This document shows positions 53,274 through 62,876 of a stretch of 64,000 nucleotides of DNA, piece after piece. Numbering within the stretch: the stretch's first letter is position 1; each line of letters begins with the position of its first letter. The notes beneath the pieces are model-generated. The model worked only from the letters and a program-made list of their open reading frames with translations, ran no database searches and was not told the origin of the DNA. The position numbers and the translations under genes were made by a program. Where the stretch lies: positions 634 to 64,633 of the forward strand of contig NZ_LXUK01000006.1 of assembly GCF_013072695.1 (NCBI RefSeq), in the 5' to 3' direction. This DNA comes from Acinetobacter sp. Ac_5812 (GTDB lineage Bacteria; Pseudomonadota; Gammaproteobacteria; Pseudomonadales; Moraxellaceae).

Positions 53274-54800
53274 TTATGACGCAGCTGCATCAACCACTGG
53301 AATCTTACCGATTTTTGCTTGCCAGATTTTTGGTGCAGTGGCATGGATTGAGGTACCATTCACATCAACTGCAACAGAGACAGGCATATCTTCAACCACG
53401 AATTTGTAGATTGCTTCCATACCTAAGTCTGCAAAAGCAACCACTTCAGCCTCACGAACTGCTTTAGACACGAGGTAAGCAGCACCACCCACAGCCATCA
53501 AATAAGTTGCTTGATTGTCTTTGATCGCTTCAATTGCAGCAGGACCACGATCCGCTTTACCAATCATACCGAATAAGCCAGTTGCTTCTAACACTTGACG
53601 AGTGAACTTATCCATACGGGTTGCAGTTGTTGGACCTGCAGGACCAACCACTTCATCACCCACTGGATCGACTGGACCCACGTAGTAAATGAATTTACCT
53701 TTTAGATCAACTGGAAGTTCTTCACCATTATTTAACATGTCGACCATGCGCTTATGTGCAGCATCACGACCTGTATAAATCGTACCGTTCAATAATAATG
53801 TATCGCCTGGCTTCCAAGCATTCATTTCTTCTTGAGTAATGGTATCCAGATTTACACGCTTCGATTGAGAAGAATCCCATGTTACAGCAGGGTAGTCTTC
53901 AAGTTTTGGTGCTTGAATATGTGCAACACCAGTACCATCTAACTGGAAGTGCGCGTGACGGGTCGCAGCACAGTTCGGAATCATACCGACTGGCTTACCT
54001 GCTGCATGACATGGGTAATCCTTGATTTTAATATCAAGAACTGTGGTTAAACCACCAAGACCTTGTGCGCCAATGCCCAACGCATTCACTTTCTCGAAGA
54101 TCTCGATACGGAGTTCTTCCATTTTGCTTTGTGGGCCACGACGAAGTAATTCGTCCATGTTGATTTCTTCCATAAGTGCTTCTTTTGCAAGCATCATGGC
54201 TTTTTCAGCAGTACCACCGATACCAATACCGAGCATACCTGGTGGACACCAACCTGCACCCATGGTTGGAACAGTTTTAAGTACCCAATCTACGATTGAA
54301 TCAGATGGGTTGAGCATCGCAAGTTTAGATTTATTTTCTGAACCACCACCCTTCGCTGCAACGGTAATATCAACTTTATTACCAGGAACGAGTTTGTAGT
54401 GAATCACGGCAGGCGTATTGTCTTTGGTATTTTTACGACCAAAAGCTGGATCTGCTAAAACAGAAGCACGCAGTACGTTTGAGTTCTCTAGGTAACCTTG
54501 GCGTACACCTTCGTTGACTGCATCATCCAAGCTCATGCTTAAATCAAATTTAACATCTAAGCCGACTTCAAGGAAAACGTTAACGATCCCTGTATCCTGA
54601 CAGATTGGTCGGTGACCTTCAGCACACATACGTGAGTTGATAAGGATTTGGGCAATAGCATCTTTTGCAGCTTTATTTTCTTCACGATCATAAGCACGGC
54701 TCATCGCTTGGATGAAGTCTTGTGGGTGATAGTAAGAAATAAACTGCAGGGCATCCTTGATTGATGTAATCAAGTCATCTTGTTTGATGATCGTTGTCAT
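53274..54800 (-). CDS. fumA: Class I fumarate hydratase
   Basis: This 508-residue iron-sulphur fumarase interconverts fumarate and malate in the TCA cycle. The three cluster Cys are likely those in RPICQDTG, NCAATRH and around GLFGMIGKADRG, with GAGWCPPGMLGIGIGGT in the alpha domain. The beta domain contains VVGPAGPTTATRMDKF. Single-chain length is normal for the FumA/B type. It is monocistronic, with oxygen-sensitive cluster expected. Confidence 0.95.
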   Translation of the reverse strand: MTTIIKQDDLITSIKDALQFISYYHPQDFIQAMSRAYDREENKAAKDAIAQILINSRMCAEGHRPICQDTGIVNVFLEVGLDVKFDLSMSLDDAVNEGVRQGYLENSNVLRASVLADPAFGRKNTKDNTPAVIHYKLVPGNKVDITVAAKGGGSENKSKLAMLNPSDSIVDWVLKTVPTMGAGWCPPGMLGIGIGGTAEKAMMLAKEALMEEINMDELLRRGPQSKMEELRIEIFEKVNALGIGAQGLGGLTTVLDIKIKDYPCHAAGKPVGMIPNCAATRHAHFQLDGTGVAHIQAPKLEDYPAVTWDSSQSKRVNLDTITQEEMNAWKPGDTLLLNGTIYTGRDAAHKRMVDMLNNGEELPVDLKGKFIYYVGPVDPVGDEVVGPAGPTTATRMDKFTRQVLEATGLFGMIGKADRGPAAIEAIKDNQATYLMAVGGAAYLVSKAVREAEVVAFADLGMEAIYKFVVEDMPVSVAVDVNGTSIHATAPKIWQAKIGKIPVVDAAAS

Positions 54801-54948
54801 ATCAAATTTCTCTTGAGCGGGCGATTAGCTGGCGGGCTAAATTATATGACAAAAAGGAATGAATGTGGGAGTTTTAGCTTAGATTTGGCTAAAGGTCTAA
54901 AGTGATTTTTCGATCTAAATTGCAGCAACAAAAGATGTGCTTTGGATT

Positions 54949-55809
54949 TTAGTTTTTTCTCAGTTGAGATGGGCTATAGCCAAACTGTTTCTTAAAGCGA
55001 TGGCTAAAATGGCTGCTTGAGCTAAATCCATATTGCACTGCGATCTCTGTTAGATTCGCTGCGGTCTGTTCAAGTGCTTGATGAGCACGCTCAAGACGGC
55101 GTTGCATCACATATTGATGCGGTGGCATCTGCATTGATTGTTTAAACATATGCGCAAAATGATATTCACTGAGTTGCGCTTGCTGAGCCAGATCAGATAA
55201 GGTCAGACTCAAATGGAGATGTTGATCAATCCATTCTAATAACTGCTTAAGTACATAAGGCGAGAGCCCCCCTTTGACTTCAGGTGCTTGCCATTGCGCA
55301 TGACTATAATTTTTAATTAAATGGTTGAGTAATAGCGTTGTCGCCGTACTCATTTGCAAATGGTTTTCACGTTCTTGCCATGCACCATTGAGTAAAAAAT
55401 GCCGATAGATCATCGAAATTTGTGGGTCAGCCACAAAAATTTGTGGGTTTAAAATGATTTGGCTGGGTTCACGATCCCAGACTTGTTCTGCCACGCGTTG
55501 TAAGTGTTGTTCAGTGTAATACAGATGTACGAAGGTGAGTGGATCACGTAGGTCCCAAGTCGACTCGAAATCTTGTGGCATCAGGCACATACGGTCAGGG
55601 CCACCGCCATTGTGCCAGCCCTGTTGGGTTTTTTGATAGCTTTCATAACCGCCCTGAATATACATGCTCAAGGTATGGTGATTGCTACAGACACTGACTC
55701 GGTCTTGGTTATTTTGCCACATGGCTAACTGCATGCCCGAACCCAGTTCTACCGAGTCGAGTAATTGCGCTTTATATTGCTGTAATTGATCTAGAATCTG
55801 GTATTTCAT
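54949..55809 (-). CDS. AraC-family regulator
   Basis: This 286-residue protein has an N-terminal ligand domain and a C-terminal AraC helix-turn-helix pair (about residues 185-284): LSDLAQQAQLSEYHFAHMFK and LTEIAVQYGFSSSSHFSHRF with KQFGYSPSQLRKN. It is divergent from an EamA transporter with 183 bp between, so it probably controls that gene. Confidence 0.88.
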   Translation of the reverse strand: MKYQILDQLQQYKAQLLDSVELGSGMQLAMWQNNQDRVSVCSNHHTLSMYIQGGYESYQKTQQGWHNGGGPDRMCLMPQDFESTWDLRDPLTFVHLYYTEQHLQRVAEQVWDREPSQIILNPQIFVADPQISMIYRHFLLNGAWQERENHLQMSTATTLLLNHLIKNYSHAQWQAPEVKGGLSPYVLKQLLEWIDQHLHLSLTLSDLAQQAQLSEYHFAHMFKQSMQMPPHQYVMQRRLERAHQALEQTAANLTEIAVQYGFSSSSHFSHRFKKQFGYSPSQLRKN

Positions 55810-55992
55810 CTTCTATACGCAGTGCCAAATATGATCCAGTTAAGTGTAGAACTTTCAGCCAGTTTTGTCATCTGGTCAAAAAAATTATAGAAAAACGCAA
55901 ATCTATGACAATCATCGCAAGATGGTGCAAGTAATCATGACCGCAAAAGCAGCAAAATAGTCGTCGAGGTAATTGAGTTTGGTTCTAATGAT

Positions 55993-56907
55993 ATGAATGC
56001 GCTGTTATATGCGTTGGTTGTGGTGATCTGGGGCACAACATGGATTGCGATCAGTCTGCAACAACAAAGTGGGATATCAGCCAGTGTTGCGGTGTTCTGG
56101 CGTTTTTTTATTTCCGCAATGGTGTTATTTGTTTTCGTCGCTTTGAGCCGAAAGTTTCAGAAACTAGCAGGCAAAGATCATCTGTTTTGTATGTTGCAGG
56201 CCTGCTGTATTTTTGGCTTTAACTTTGTCTGTTTTTATTATGCGGTGCAATATATCAGTAGTGGTTTGGAAGCGGTAATCTTCTCCATGGCGGTGATTTT
56301 CAATACCATCAACGCCAGATTATTCTTTGCGCAGCAGGTGTCGACACGGTTTTATCCTGCGGCCTTATTAGGTGTACTGGGGATTATTGCTTTGTTTTGG
56401 CATGACGTGGTGGGCACCACTTTAAACAGCAATACATTGATCGGTATTGGACTATGTATTTTAGGGACTTATGGTTTCTCTTTGGGCAATATGATCAGTA
56501 CACGCCATCAAAAACATGGCTTGGATATATTTACCACCAATGCCTACGGGATGTTGTATGGCTCACTGCTGATGGCCTTGATCTCATGGTTTAGACAGGA
56601 TCAGTTTTTTCCAAGCATGCAATTCAGTGCAATCAGTGCTTTACTGTATCTCGCGATCTTTGGTTCGGTGATAGGTTTTACCGCCTATTTCTATTTGGTC
56701 GGACGGATTGGTGCAGGTAAAGCGGCCTATAGCACCTTATTATTTCCTTTGGTCGCATTGGTGATTTCGACGGTATGGGAGGATTATCACTGGCACATGA
56801 ATGCGGTGATCGGAGTCATTTTAATTCTATGCGGGAATGCAATTTTCTTTGTAAAAGGACCGCAAACCAAGAAAATTCAGACATTAAATAAGCCAGAATC
56901 TTGTTAA
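55993..56907 (+). CDS. EamA/DMT-family transporter
   Basis: This 304-residue membrane protein has ten hydrophobic segments in two EamA repeats; the beginning (ALVVVIWGTTWIAISLQQQS) and LVGRIGAGKAAYSTLLFPLV are typical. The substrate is unknown, likely a metabolite exported from the cell. The methyltransferase gene follows after 50 nt and may be in the same transcript. Confidence 0.88.
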   Translation: MNALLYALVVVIWGTTWIAISLQQQSGISASVAVFWRFFISAMVLFVFVALSRKFQKLAGKDHLFCMLQACCIFGFNFVCFYYAVQYISSGLEAVIFSMAVIFNTINARLFFAQQVSTRFYPAALLGVLGIIALFWHDVVGTTLNSNTLIGIGLCILGTYGFSLGNMISTRHQKHGLDIFTTNAYGMLYGSLLMALISWFRQDQFFPSMQFSAISALLYLAIFGSVIGFTAYFYLVGRIGAGKAAYSTLLFPLVALVISTVWEDYHWHMNAVIGVILILCGNAIFFVKGPQTKKIQTLNKPESC

Positions 56908-56957
56908 GATTTTGCTCAATCGCTTTAAAAAAAGAATGACTCATAATAGGCAATGAC

Positions 56958-57569
56958 ATGGTACAGGAACATCTAGCGCAGCATATTATTGAACTCTACC
57001 AGAAGCACGCTCGTGAATGGATTGAATTACGAGGAAAGCTTCTGTCTGAGAAGGTCTGGCTCGATCGTTTTCTCAGTCTGCTGCCAAACTCGGCGCATAT
57101 TTTGGATTTGGGCTGTGGTTCAGCTCAGCCTATTGCTGCCTATTTTATTGCTCAAGGACATCAGGTAACAGGTATTGATGCTTCGGAATACATGATTGAA
57201 ATGGCACGGCAGTCTTTCCCTGAACAGGTCTGGGTGCAGCAAGATTTTCGGGAGTACTTTACCGAACAAAAGTTTCAAGGGATTATTGCGTGGGATAGTT
57301 TCTTCCACTTCACCCAAGATGATCAACGCAACATGTTTAAACGTTTTGCCGAATATGCACAATCAGGTACTGCTTTAATGTTTAGCAGTGGGCCTGCACA
57401 GGGCGAGGCAATTGGTGAACTCGGTGGAGAGCCACTGTATCATGCCAGCCTCTCAGCGGAGGAATATCAGACTTTGCTGCAACACAATGGGTTTAAACTG
57501 ATTAAAATGATTGCTGAAGATGTTGAATGTACGGGACATACCATCTGGTTGGCTCAATACCACTCATGA
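56958..57569 (+). CDS. Class I SAM-dependent methyltransferase
   Basis: This 203-residue protein has SAM motif I in ILDLGCGSAQPIAAYF (about residues 46-61), motif II VTGIDASEYMIEMARQ and motif IV AWDSFFHFTQDDQRNMF. It resembles small Methyltransf_25/TehB-type enzymes. The substrate is unknown. Confidence 0.85.
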   Translation: MVQEHLAQHIIELYQKHAREWIELRGKLLSEKVWLDRFLSLLPNSAHILDLGCGSAQPIAAYFIAQGHQVTGIDASEYMIEMARQSFPEQVWVQQDFREYFTEQKFQGIIAWDSFFHFTQDDQRNMFKRFAEYAQSGTALMFSSGPAQGEAIGELGGEPLYHASLSAEEYQTLLQHNGFKLIKMIAEDVECTGHTIWLAQYHS

Positions 57570-57598
57570 AAAAGCCCTTTCAATCTAAAGGGCTTTTT
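57569..57598. terminator. Bidirectional terminator
   Basis: A 12-bp stem AAAAAGCCCTTT/AAAGGGCTTTTT with a 6-nt loop lies between the convergent methyltransferase and pta genes. Confidence 0.92.
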
Positions 57599-57619
57599 CA
57601 ATTTCAATCGAATATTGGA

Positions 57620-59755
57620 TTAATCTTGTTGCTTCGCCTGAATCGCAGTCAGGGCAATGGTAAACACAATATCATCGACCAAAGCACCACGAGACAAGTC
57701 ATTTACGGGCTTGTTTAAGCCTTGTAGCATCGGACCGACACTCACCACATTGGCAGCACGTTGTACCGCTTTATAGGTGGTATTACCTGTATTTAGATCA
57801 GGGAAAATAAATACATTGGCACGTCCTGCTACTTGCGAGTCTGGTGCTTTTTGGCGACCAACACTTTCAACCGAGGCAGCATCGTATTGTAATGGCCCGT
57901 CGATGAGTAAATCTGGACGACGTTGTTGTGCGATTTTAGTCGCTTCAGCTACTTTCTCGACATCAGCGCCTGTGCCAGATGTGCCAGTAGAATAGCTGAT
58001 CATGGCAATGCGTGGATCTAGACCAAAGGCCTTGGCTGAATCTGCCGATTGAATCGCAATCTCAGCAAGTTGTTCTGCATTCGGATCTGGGTTAATCGCA
58101 CAGTCACCATAGACATAGACTTCATCAGGCAACAACATAAAGAAAATGGATGAGACCAGTGAGTAATTCGGAGCCGTCTTAATCAGCTGGAATGCAGGGC
58201 GTACGGTGTTGGCAGTGGTATGAATCGCACCAGATACCAAACCATCGACTTGATCGAGTGCCAACATCATGGTGCCGAGTACCACGGTATCTTGAAGCTG
58301 TGCTTTGGCTTGCAGTGCGTCAAGCTTACCTTTACGCAGTTCCACCATGGGTTCGATATATTGATCACGAATAGTATCCGGGTCAATAATTTGTAAATCA
58401 TCGGGCAACTGAATACCGCGTGCTTTCGCCACTTCGGCAACCGATTCAGGCTTTGCTAATAAAATACACTGTGCAATGCCGCGAGTTTGACAGATCACAG
58501 CCGCTTGTACCGTACGTGGCTCATCACCCTCTGGCAGGACGATACGTTTTTTTGCAGCAATGGATTTCTGTACCAACTCGTAACGGAACGCTGAAGGCGA
58601 TAAGCGTGGATGTAGGTTGTTCTGGGTATGTTGATCCAGCCAATTGCTATCCAAATGACTCGACACGAAACGGGTGACTTGCTCTGCACGTTCAGTATCA
58701 TCAATTGGAATTTCATTGCCAAAGCGATGCAGCAGTTGTGCTGTTTCTAAGGTATCTAAAGGCGTGTGTAAGATTGGGAGTCCTTGCTTAATCGCACTTT
58801 GGCAAAACTCAAGCACATTGCTTGCTGGCGCAGCTTGCTCGGTTAAAACCAGACCCGCGAGCGGTGTACCATTGCTGCTGGCAAGACTGGCTGCCAAGAT
58901 TGCATCTGTACGTTGTGAGGCGCTAATAATCAATTCGCCCGCAACAAATTTATGCAGTTCTGATTCGATATTCGAGGCAATTAAACTGGTATGCAGAATA
59001 CGACGTTGTTTGGCCTCACCTTGATGTAACCATGTACCATTGATGATCGAAGCAATATCTAAACTACGTGGCACGCTGAGGGTATTGCTGAATGGCACCA
59101 ATCCAATAATCGGGAGTTCATCGGTGCCCATAAAGCGGTTATAACGTTGTAACTCTAAGGCAAAAGCATCAATGTGCTGGTCTAGACGTAGACTTGGATC
59201 AAGTGTGACCGGAATTTCGGCCGTGCCCTCAGGCAAGCCTTTGGTTCGCATAAACAACACGCCTGTGGTGCGTGCCGAAGCTGCACCACCAAATTGACGT
59301 AAATGTGCATCGACTCTTTCCGCAGTTTTGCGTGGATCAGCTAAATCTGCGGTGCTGACCAAAACCACTTGCGCATCCAGTGCTTGTGCGAGTGCAGCAT
59401 TGATTTCACTGACAAAATGATCTTGTCCATTCGGAACCAAACCTTCAACGATAATCACATCATGATCAGCTGAAATTTGACGGTGTAGTGCAACCGCCTC
59501 CTCAAGGAGCTCATCTGTTTCGCCCAAGGCAATCAGTTGAGTCAGTCTTTCGTAGGTGATTGGCTCGGCAGATTTATGCTGAAATAAATGACGATAGAGT
59601 GTCGTGGTACGGTCAACCGTGGTGTCTGCAATTTGAGAGTAGGGTTTTAAGAAACCCGCATTAATCCCTTTACAATCTAGTGCATAGATCATACCTAAAC
59701 AGGCTGAAGTTAAGCCAACACCTTCACCTGTGGGGATGAGTAAAATTGTATTCAT
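57620..59755 (-). CDS. pta: Phosphate acetyltransferase
   Basis: This 711-residue three-domain enzyme converts acetyl-CoA and phosphate to acetyl phosphate. The N-terminal P-loop-like domain is MNTILLIPTGEGVGLTSACL, a DRTGG domain lies in the middle, and the catalytic C-terminal third shows VLPEGDEPRTVQAA, LVSGAIHTTANTVRPAFQ and MISYSTGTSGTGAD. It is downstream of ackA with a 29-nt gap, forming the acetate-switch operon. Confidence 0.97.
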   Translation of the reverse strand: MNTILLIPTGEGVGLTSACLGMIYALDCKGINAGFLKPYSQIADTTVDRTTTLYRHLFQHKSAEPITYERLTQLIALGETDELLEEAVALHRQISADHDVIIVEGLVPNGQDHFVSEINAALAQALDAQVVLVSTADLADPRKTAERVDAHLRQFGGAASARTTGVLFMRTKGLPEGTAEIPVTLDPSLRLDQHIDAFALELQRYNRFMGTDELPIIGLVPFSNTLSVPRSLDIASIINGTWLHQGEAKQRRILHTSLIASNIESELHKFVAGELIISASQRTDAILAASLASSNGTPLAGLVLTEQAAPASNVLEFCQSAIKQGLPILHTPLDTLETAQLLHRFGNEIPIDDTERAEQVTRFVSSHLDSNWLDQHTQNNLHPRLSPSAFRYELVQKSIAAKKRIVLPEGDEPRTVQAAVICQTRGIAQCILLAKPESVAEVAKARGIQLPDDLQIIDPDTIRDQYIEPMVELRKGKLDALQAKAQLQDTVVLGTMMLALDQVDGLVSGAIHTTANTVRPAFQLIKTAPNYSLVSSIFFMLLPDEVYVYGDCAINPDPNAEQLAEIAIQSADSAKAFGLDPRIAMISYSTGTSGTGADVEKVAEATKIAQQRRPDLLIDGPLQYDAASVESVGRQKAPDSQVAGRANVFIFPDLNTGNTTYKAVQRAANVVSVGPMLQGLNKPVNDLSRGALVDDIVFTIALTAIQAKQQD

Positions 59756-59784
59756 AGTGACCTTAAATTCTTGTAATTGGTTAA

Positions 59785-60960
59785 TTAAGCTGTTGGTTCA
59801 AGTACTTGACGAGTTTCTTTGGCAATACGACCTTCTTCATCAGTCGGAATCACCCAAATTTGTGGACCTGTACCATCGTCGATACGACCTTCACTACCGC
59901 GAGCCAAGGCATCATTTTTCTCTTTACTAAATTGAAAACCGAAATGTGCTAAATAGCCTAAAGTCTTTTCACGGACATAAGCCGAATTTTCACCAATACC
60001 ACCTGTAAAGACTAAACCATCCAGATGGGGTAGACCGCAACTCATCGCTGATAACGATTTGGCGAGGCGATAACAGAATACTTCAATGGCAAGGGTTGCA
60101 CCATCATGACCATTTTCAGAGGCTTCAACCAAGGTGCGCATATCATTGGATAAACCAGATAAGCCCAATAAGCCACTTTCTTTATTGAGCATACTGTCAA
60201 TTTTTTGGATATCCCAGCCGAGGTTACTGGCAAGGAATAAATGTAAGCTTGGATCGACATCACCACTACGCGTACCCATGACAACACCTTCAAGTGGGGT
60301 CATGCCCATAGAAGTATCGACGCTATGACCATTCCATACTGCACAAGTCGAACTGCCATTGCCCAAGTGTGCACTGAGCCAGCCGCCTTCATTTTTATGA
60401 CCTGCCAATTCGCTGGCACGTTCGGTCACATAGGCATGGCTAGTGCCATGAAAACCATAGCGACGAACTTGGTGTGCTGTATATAAAAATTGTGGTAGGG
60501 CATAGCGATAGGCACGCTCAGGCATGGTTTGGTGGAAGGCGGTATCGAATACAGCAACCTGAGGCAATTGAGGGAATAAGCGCATGGTGGCTTCAATTCC
60601 AATCAAATGGGCTGGATTGTGCAGTGGTGCAAGAGGTGTCGCTGCTTCAATACGCTCAACCAGTTCTGGCGTGAGTAATTCTGCTTTGGTGATGTCGCCA
60701 CCGTGAACCACACGGTGTCCAATCGCCTGTGGGTTATAGTTCGCTAAACGAGCCAATAATGTTTCAAGTGCTTTGGCGTGATCTGCATAGGGAATTGAAA
60801 GTTCCAGTGGTTCGCCACCCAGTGTAACCCCTTTAATACGGGCATCTGCAGCGCCCAGGTTTTCTGCCAAACCATAAATACGGTCTTCACGACGTTCCGA
60901 GACGAGCGCGTATTTGATTGATGATGAACCACAGTTAATTACTAATACAGATATAGCCAC
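59785..60960 (-). CDS. ackA: Acetate kinase
   Basis: This 391-residue enzyme interconverts acetyl phosphate plus ADP and acetate plus ATP. Signatures: [16 protein letters not shown] (phosphate 1), [39 protein letters not shown] (acetate/ATP) and the adenosine motif [16 protein letters not shown]. Its length is normal. It heads the ackA-pta operon. Confidence 0.97.
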   Translation of the reverse strand: MAISVLVINCGSSSIKYALVSERREDRIYGLAENLGAADARIKGVTLGGEPLELSIPYADHAKALETLLARLANYNPQAIGHRVVHGGDITKAELLTPELVERIEAATPLAPLHNPAHLIGIEATMRLFPQLPQVAVFDTAFHQTMPERAYRYALPQFLYTAHQVRRYGFHGTSHAYVTERASELAGHKNEGGWLSAHLGNGSSTCAVWNGHSVDTSMGMTPLEGVVMGTRSGDVDPSLHLFLASNLGWDIQKIDSMLNKESGLLGLSGLSNDMRTLVEASENGHDGATLAIEVFCYRLAKSLSAMSCGLPHLDGLVFTGGIGENSAYVREKTLGYLAHFGFQFSKEKNDALARGSEGRIDDGTGPQIWVIPTDEEGRIAKETRQVLEPTA

Positions 60961-61189
60961 GTTTGAACACCTAACAGATTTTAAATTTTATGATGAACAC
61001 TTTGATCTTGCTGCAACGCATGAGGCAGAGGGAATCAAGCGCAATGTTTTAACATGGGATGTCGTATTGGCGAAGATAGACTTTAGCCTATACGACCCGT
61101 TTATAAATCAACCTATTCAGTATAGTTAGGAAATGAGTCGTTGTTTTGATTGATCTGTTGATTTTGTCATTATTTTTGTATGAAAATAT

Positions 61190-61232
61190 ATAAAAACACG
61201 ATAAAGATCAAGTGAATGGCCTTTATCGTGTT
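61190..61232 (-). terminator. Terminator of proA
   Basis: A 12-bp stem AACACGATAAAG/CTTTATCGTGTT with a 14-nt loop and minus-strand T5. Confidence 0.75.
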
Positions 61233-61256
61233 GTTTTGTTTAAGTCACCAATGCTG

Positions 61257-62522
61257 TTATTGGCGGATTTGACCATCACCAAATACAATCCATTTTTGTG
61301 AGGTTAAGCCTTCTAGGCCAACTGGACCACGGGCATGGATTTTATCAGTTGAAATGCCGATTTCTGCCCCTAAACCATATTCAAAGCCATCAGCGAAGCG
61401 GGTTGAAGCATTGATCATCACCGAACTTGAATCCACACGCGCCAAGAACTCACGGGCTAGACTAAAGTTTTCAGTAATAATCGCATCGGTGTGGTGTGAA
61501 CCATACTTATTGATATGCTCAATTGCTTCATCCATACCAGTGACCACTTTAATCGCAAGAATTGGACCGAGATATTCGGTATACCAATCCTCCTCTGTCG
61601 CCGTTTTCACTGATACACCTAAAATACGTTGGGTTTCAGCGCAACCGCGTAATTCAACCTGTTTTTCAGCATAAAGTTCGGCAATGCGTGGCAAGAATTC
61701 CTCAGCAATCGCTTCATCGACCAATAAAGTTTCCATGGCATTACACACACCATAACGATGCGTTTTGGAATTGAGCGCAATCGGTAAGGCTTTTTGCAAA
61801 TCCGCTTGTGCTTCAACAAATACATGGCAGTTGCCATCTAGATGTTTAATGACTGGAATACGTGCTTCATTGCTGATTCGTTCGATCAAGCTTTTACCAC
61901 CACGCGGCACAATCACATCCACGAATTCAGTCATGGTAATCAGGTGACCCACTGCGGCGCGATCAGGCGTATCAATCACTTGAACCGCATGTTCTGGCAA
62001 GCCTGAAATCTGTAGACCATGTTGGATCGCAGTTGCGATGGCTTTATTGGATTCAAGTGCTTCTGATCCGCCACGTAAAATAATCGCATTGCCTGATTTT
62101 AAAGCCAATGATGCTGCTTCAAGGGTAACGTTCGGTCTTGATTCATAGATCATGCCAATCACACCTAAAGGCACGCGCATTTTTCCAAGTTGAATCCCTG
62201 ACGGACGATAGGCAAGATCGGTAATCTCTCCAATCGGATCAACCAAGGCAATCACATCTTTGAGCCCTTGCAGCATACCTTTAAAACGAGCAGGAGTAAG
62301 TTCTAAACGATCGAGTAAAGCAGTGTCCAATTGACGTTGGCGACCACTGTCCATATCAATTTGATTGGCTGCTAAAATTTGTGCTTGATTATTTTCTAAA
62401 GCCGTATAAATTGCAGACAAGGCGTGGTTTTTCAAATGGGTCGATGCACTCGTTAAAACACGAGACGCTTGACGCGCTTGAGTACCAACCTGTTGCATGT
62501 AGTCTTGAATAGAGTCTTGCAT
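61257..62522 (-). CDS. proA: Gamma-glutamyl phosphate reductase
   Basis: This 421-residue enzyme reduces gamma-glutamyl phosphate to the semialdehyde in proline synthesis. I start at ATG 62522 ([20 protein letters not shown]), which matches the family; a frame up to 62603 adds an unlikely extension. Motifs: [30 protein letters not shown], the catalytic-Cys segment [16 protein letters not shown], and [20 protein letters not shown]. It is monocistronic. Confidence 0.96.
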   Translation of the reverse strand: MQDSIQDYMQQVGTQARQASRVLTSASTHLKNHALSAIYTALENNQAQILAANQIDMDSGRQRQLDTALLDRLELTPARFKGMLQGLKDVIALVDPIGEITDLAYRPSGIQLGKMRVPLGVIGMIYESRPNVTLEAASLALKSGNAIILRGGSEALESNKAIATAIQHGLQISGLPEHAVQVIDTPDRAAVGHLITMTEFVDVIVPRGGKSLIERISNEARIPVIKHLDGNCHVFVEAQADLQKALPIALNSKTHRYGVCNAMETLLVDEAIAEEFLPRIAELYAEKQVELRGCAETQRILGVSVKTATEEDWYTEYLGPILAIKVVTGMDEAIEHINKYGSHHTDAIITENFSLAREFLARVDSSSVMINASTRFADGFEYGLGAEIGISTDKIHARGPVGLEGLTSQKWIVFGDGQIRQ

Positions 62523-62876
62523 AGCATTTTGATATTTGCATGTATTTATAAAGATAGTAACAGTCAAATGCTGAACAATGAATAGGCTGAACTGACAATT
62601 CAAAAAATTATCAAGCGTTAATTGGCATAAAAGTTTTTATTTTAGTGCGATGAAGATATTGAATATAAAGCCAAGATTACATATTTTGCAAAAGATTAGT
62701 GCTTTAAACAAGATAAGTGGTTAAGGAAATGATTGCGTATAAAACGTGCATATGTATAGAATGAAAAAGTATAGGATAAATGTAATACAAATTTTATAAA
62801 TTTGTTAACTTGCAAGTTGAATTCGCTGAAAATGAGATGCTTGCAACAAAAAAATAAACAAGGATGGAGGAAGGAC
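62523..62876. other. Divergent promoter region, proA and hydrolase-PilZ gene
   Basis: About 350 bp of AT-rich DNA between two divergent start codons. No convincing ORF, repeat or named operator was found. Confidence 0.6.

Noticed and set aside
60914..61129. 71-codon plus-strand ORF at the start of ackA
   Set aside because: It overlaps the ackA N-terminus antisense, lacks a ribosome site and has no recognisable domain.
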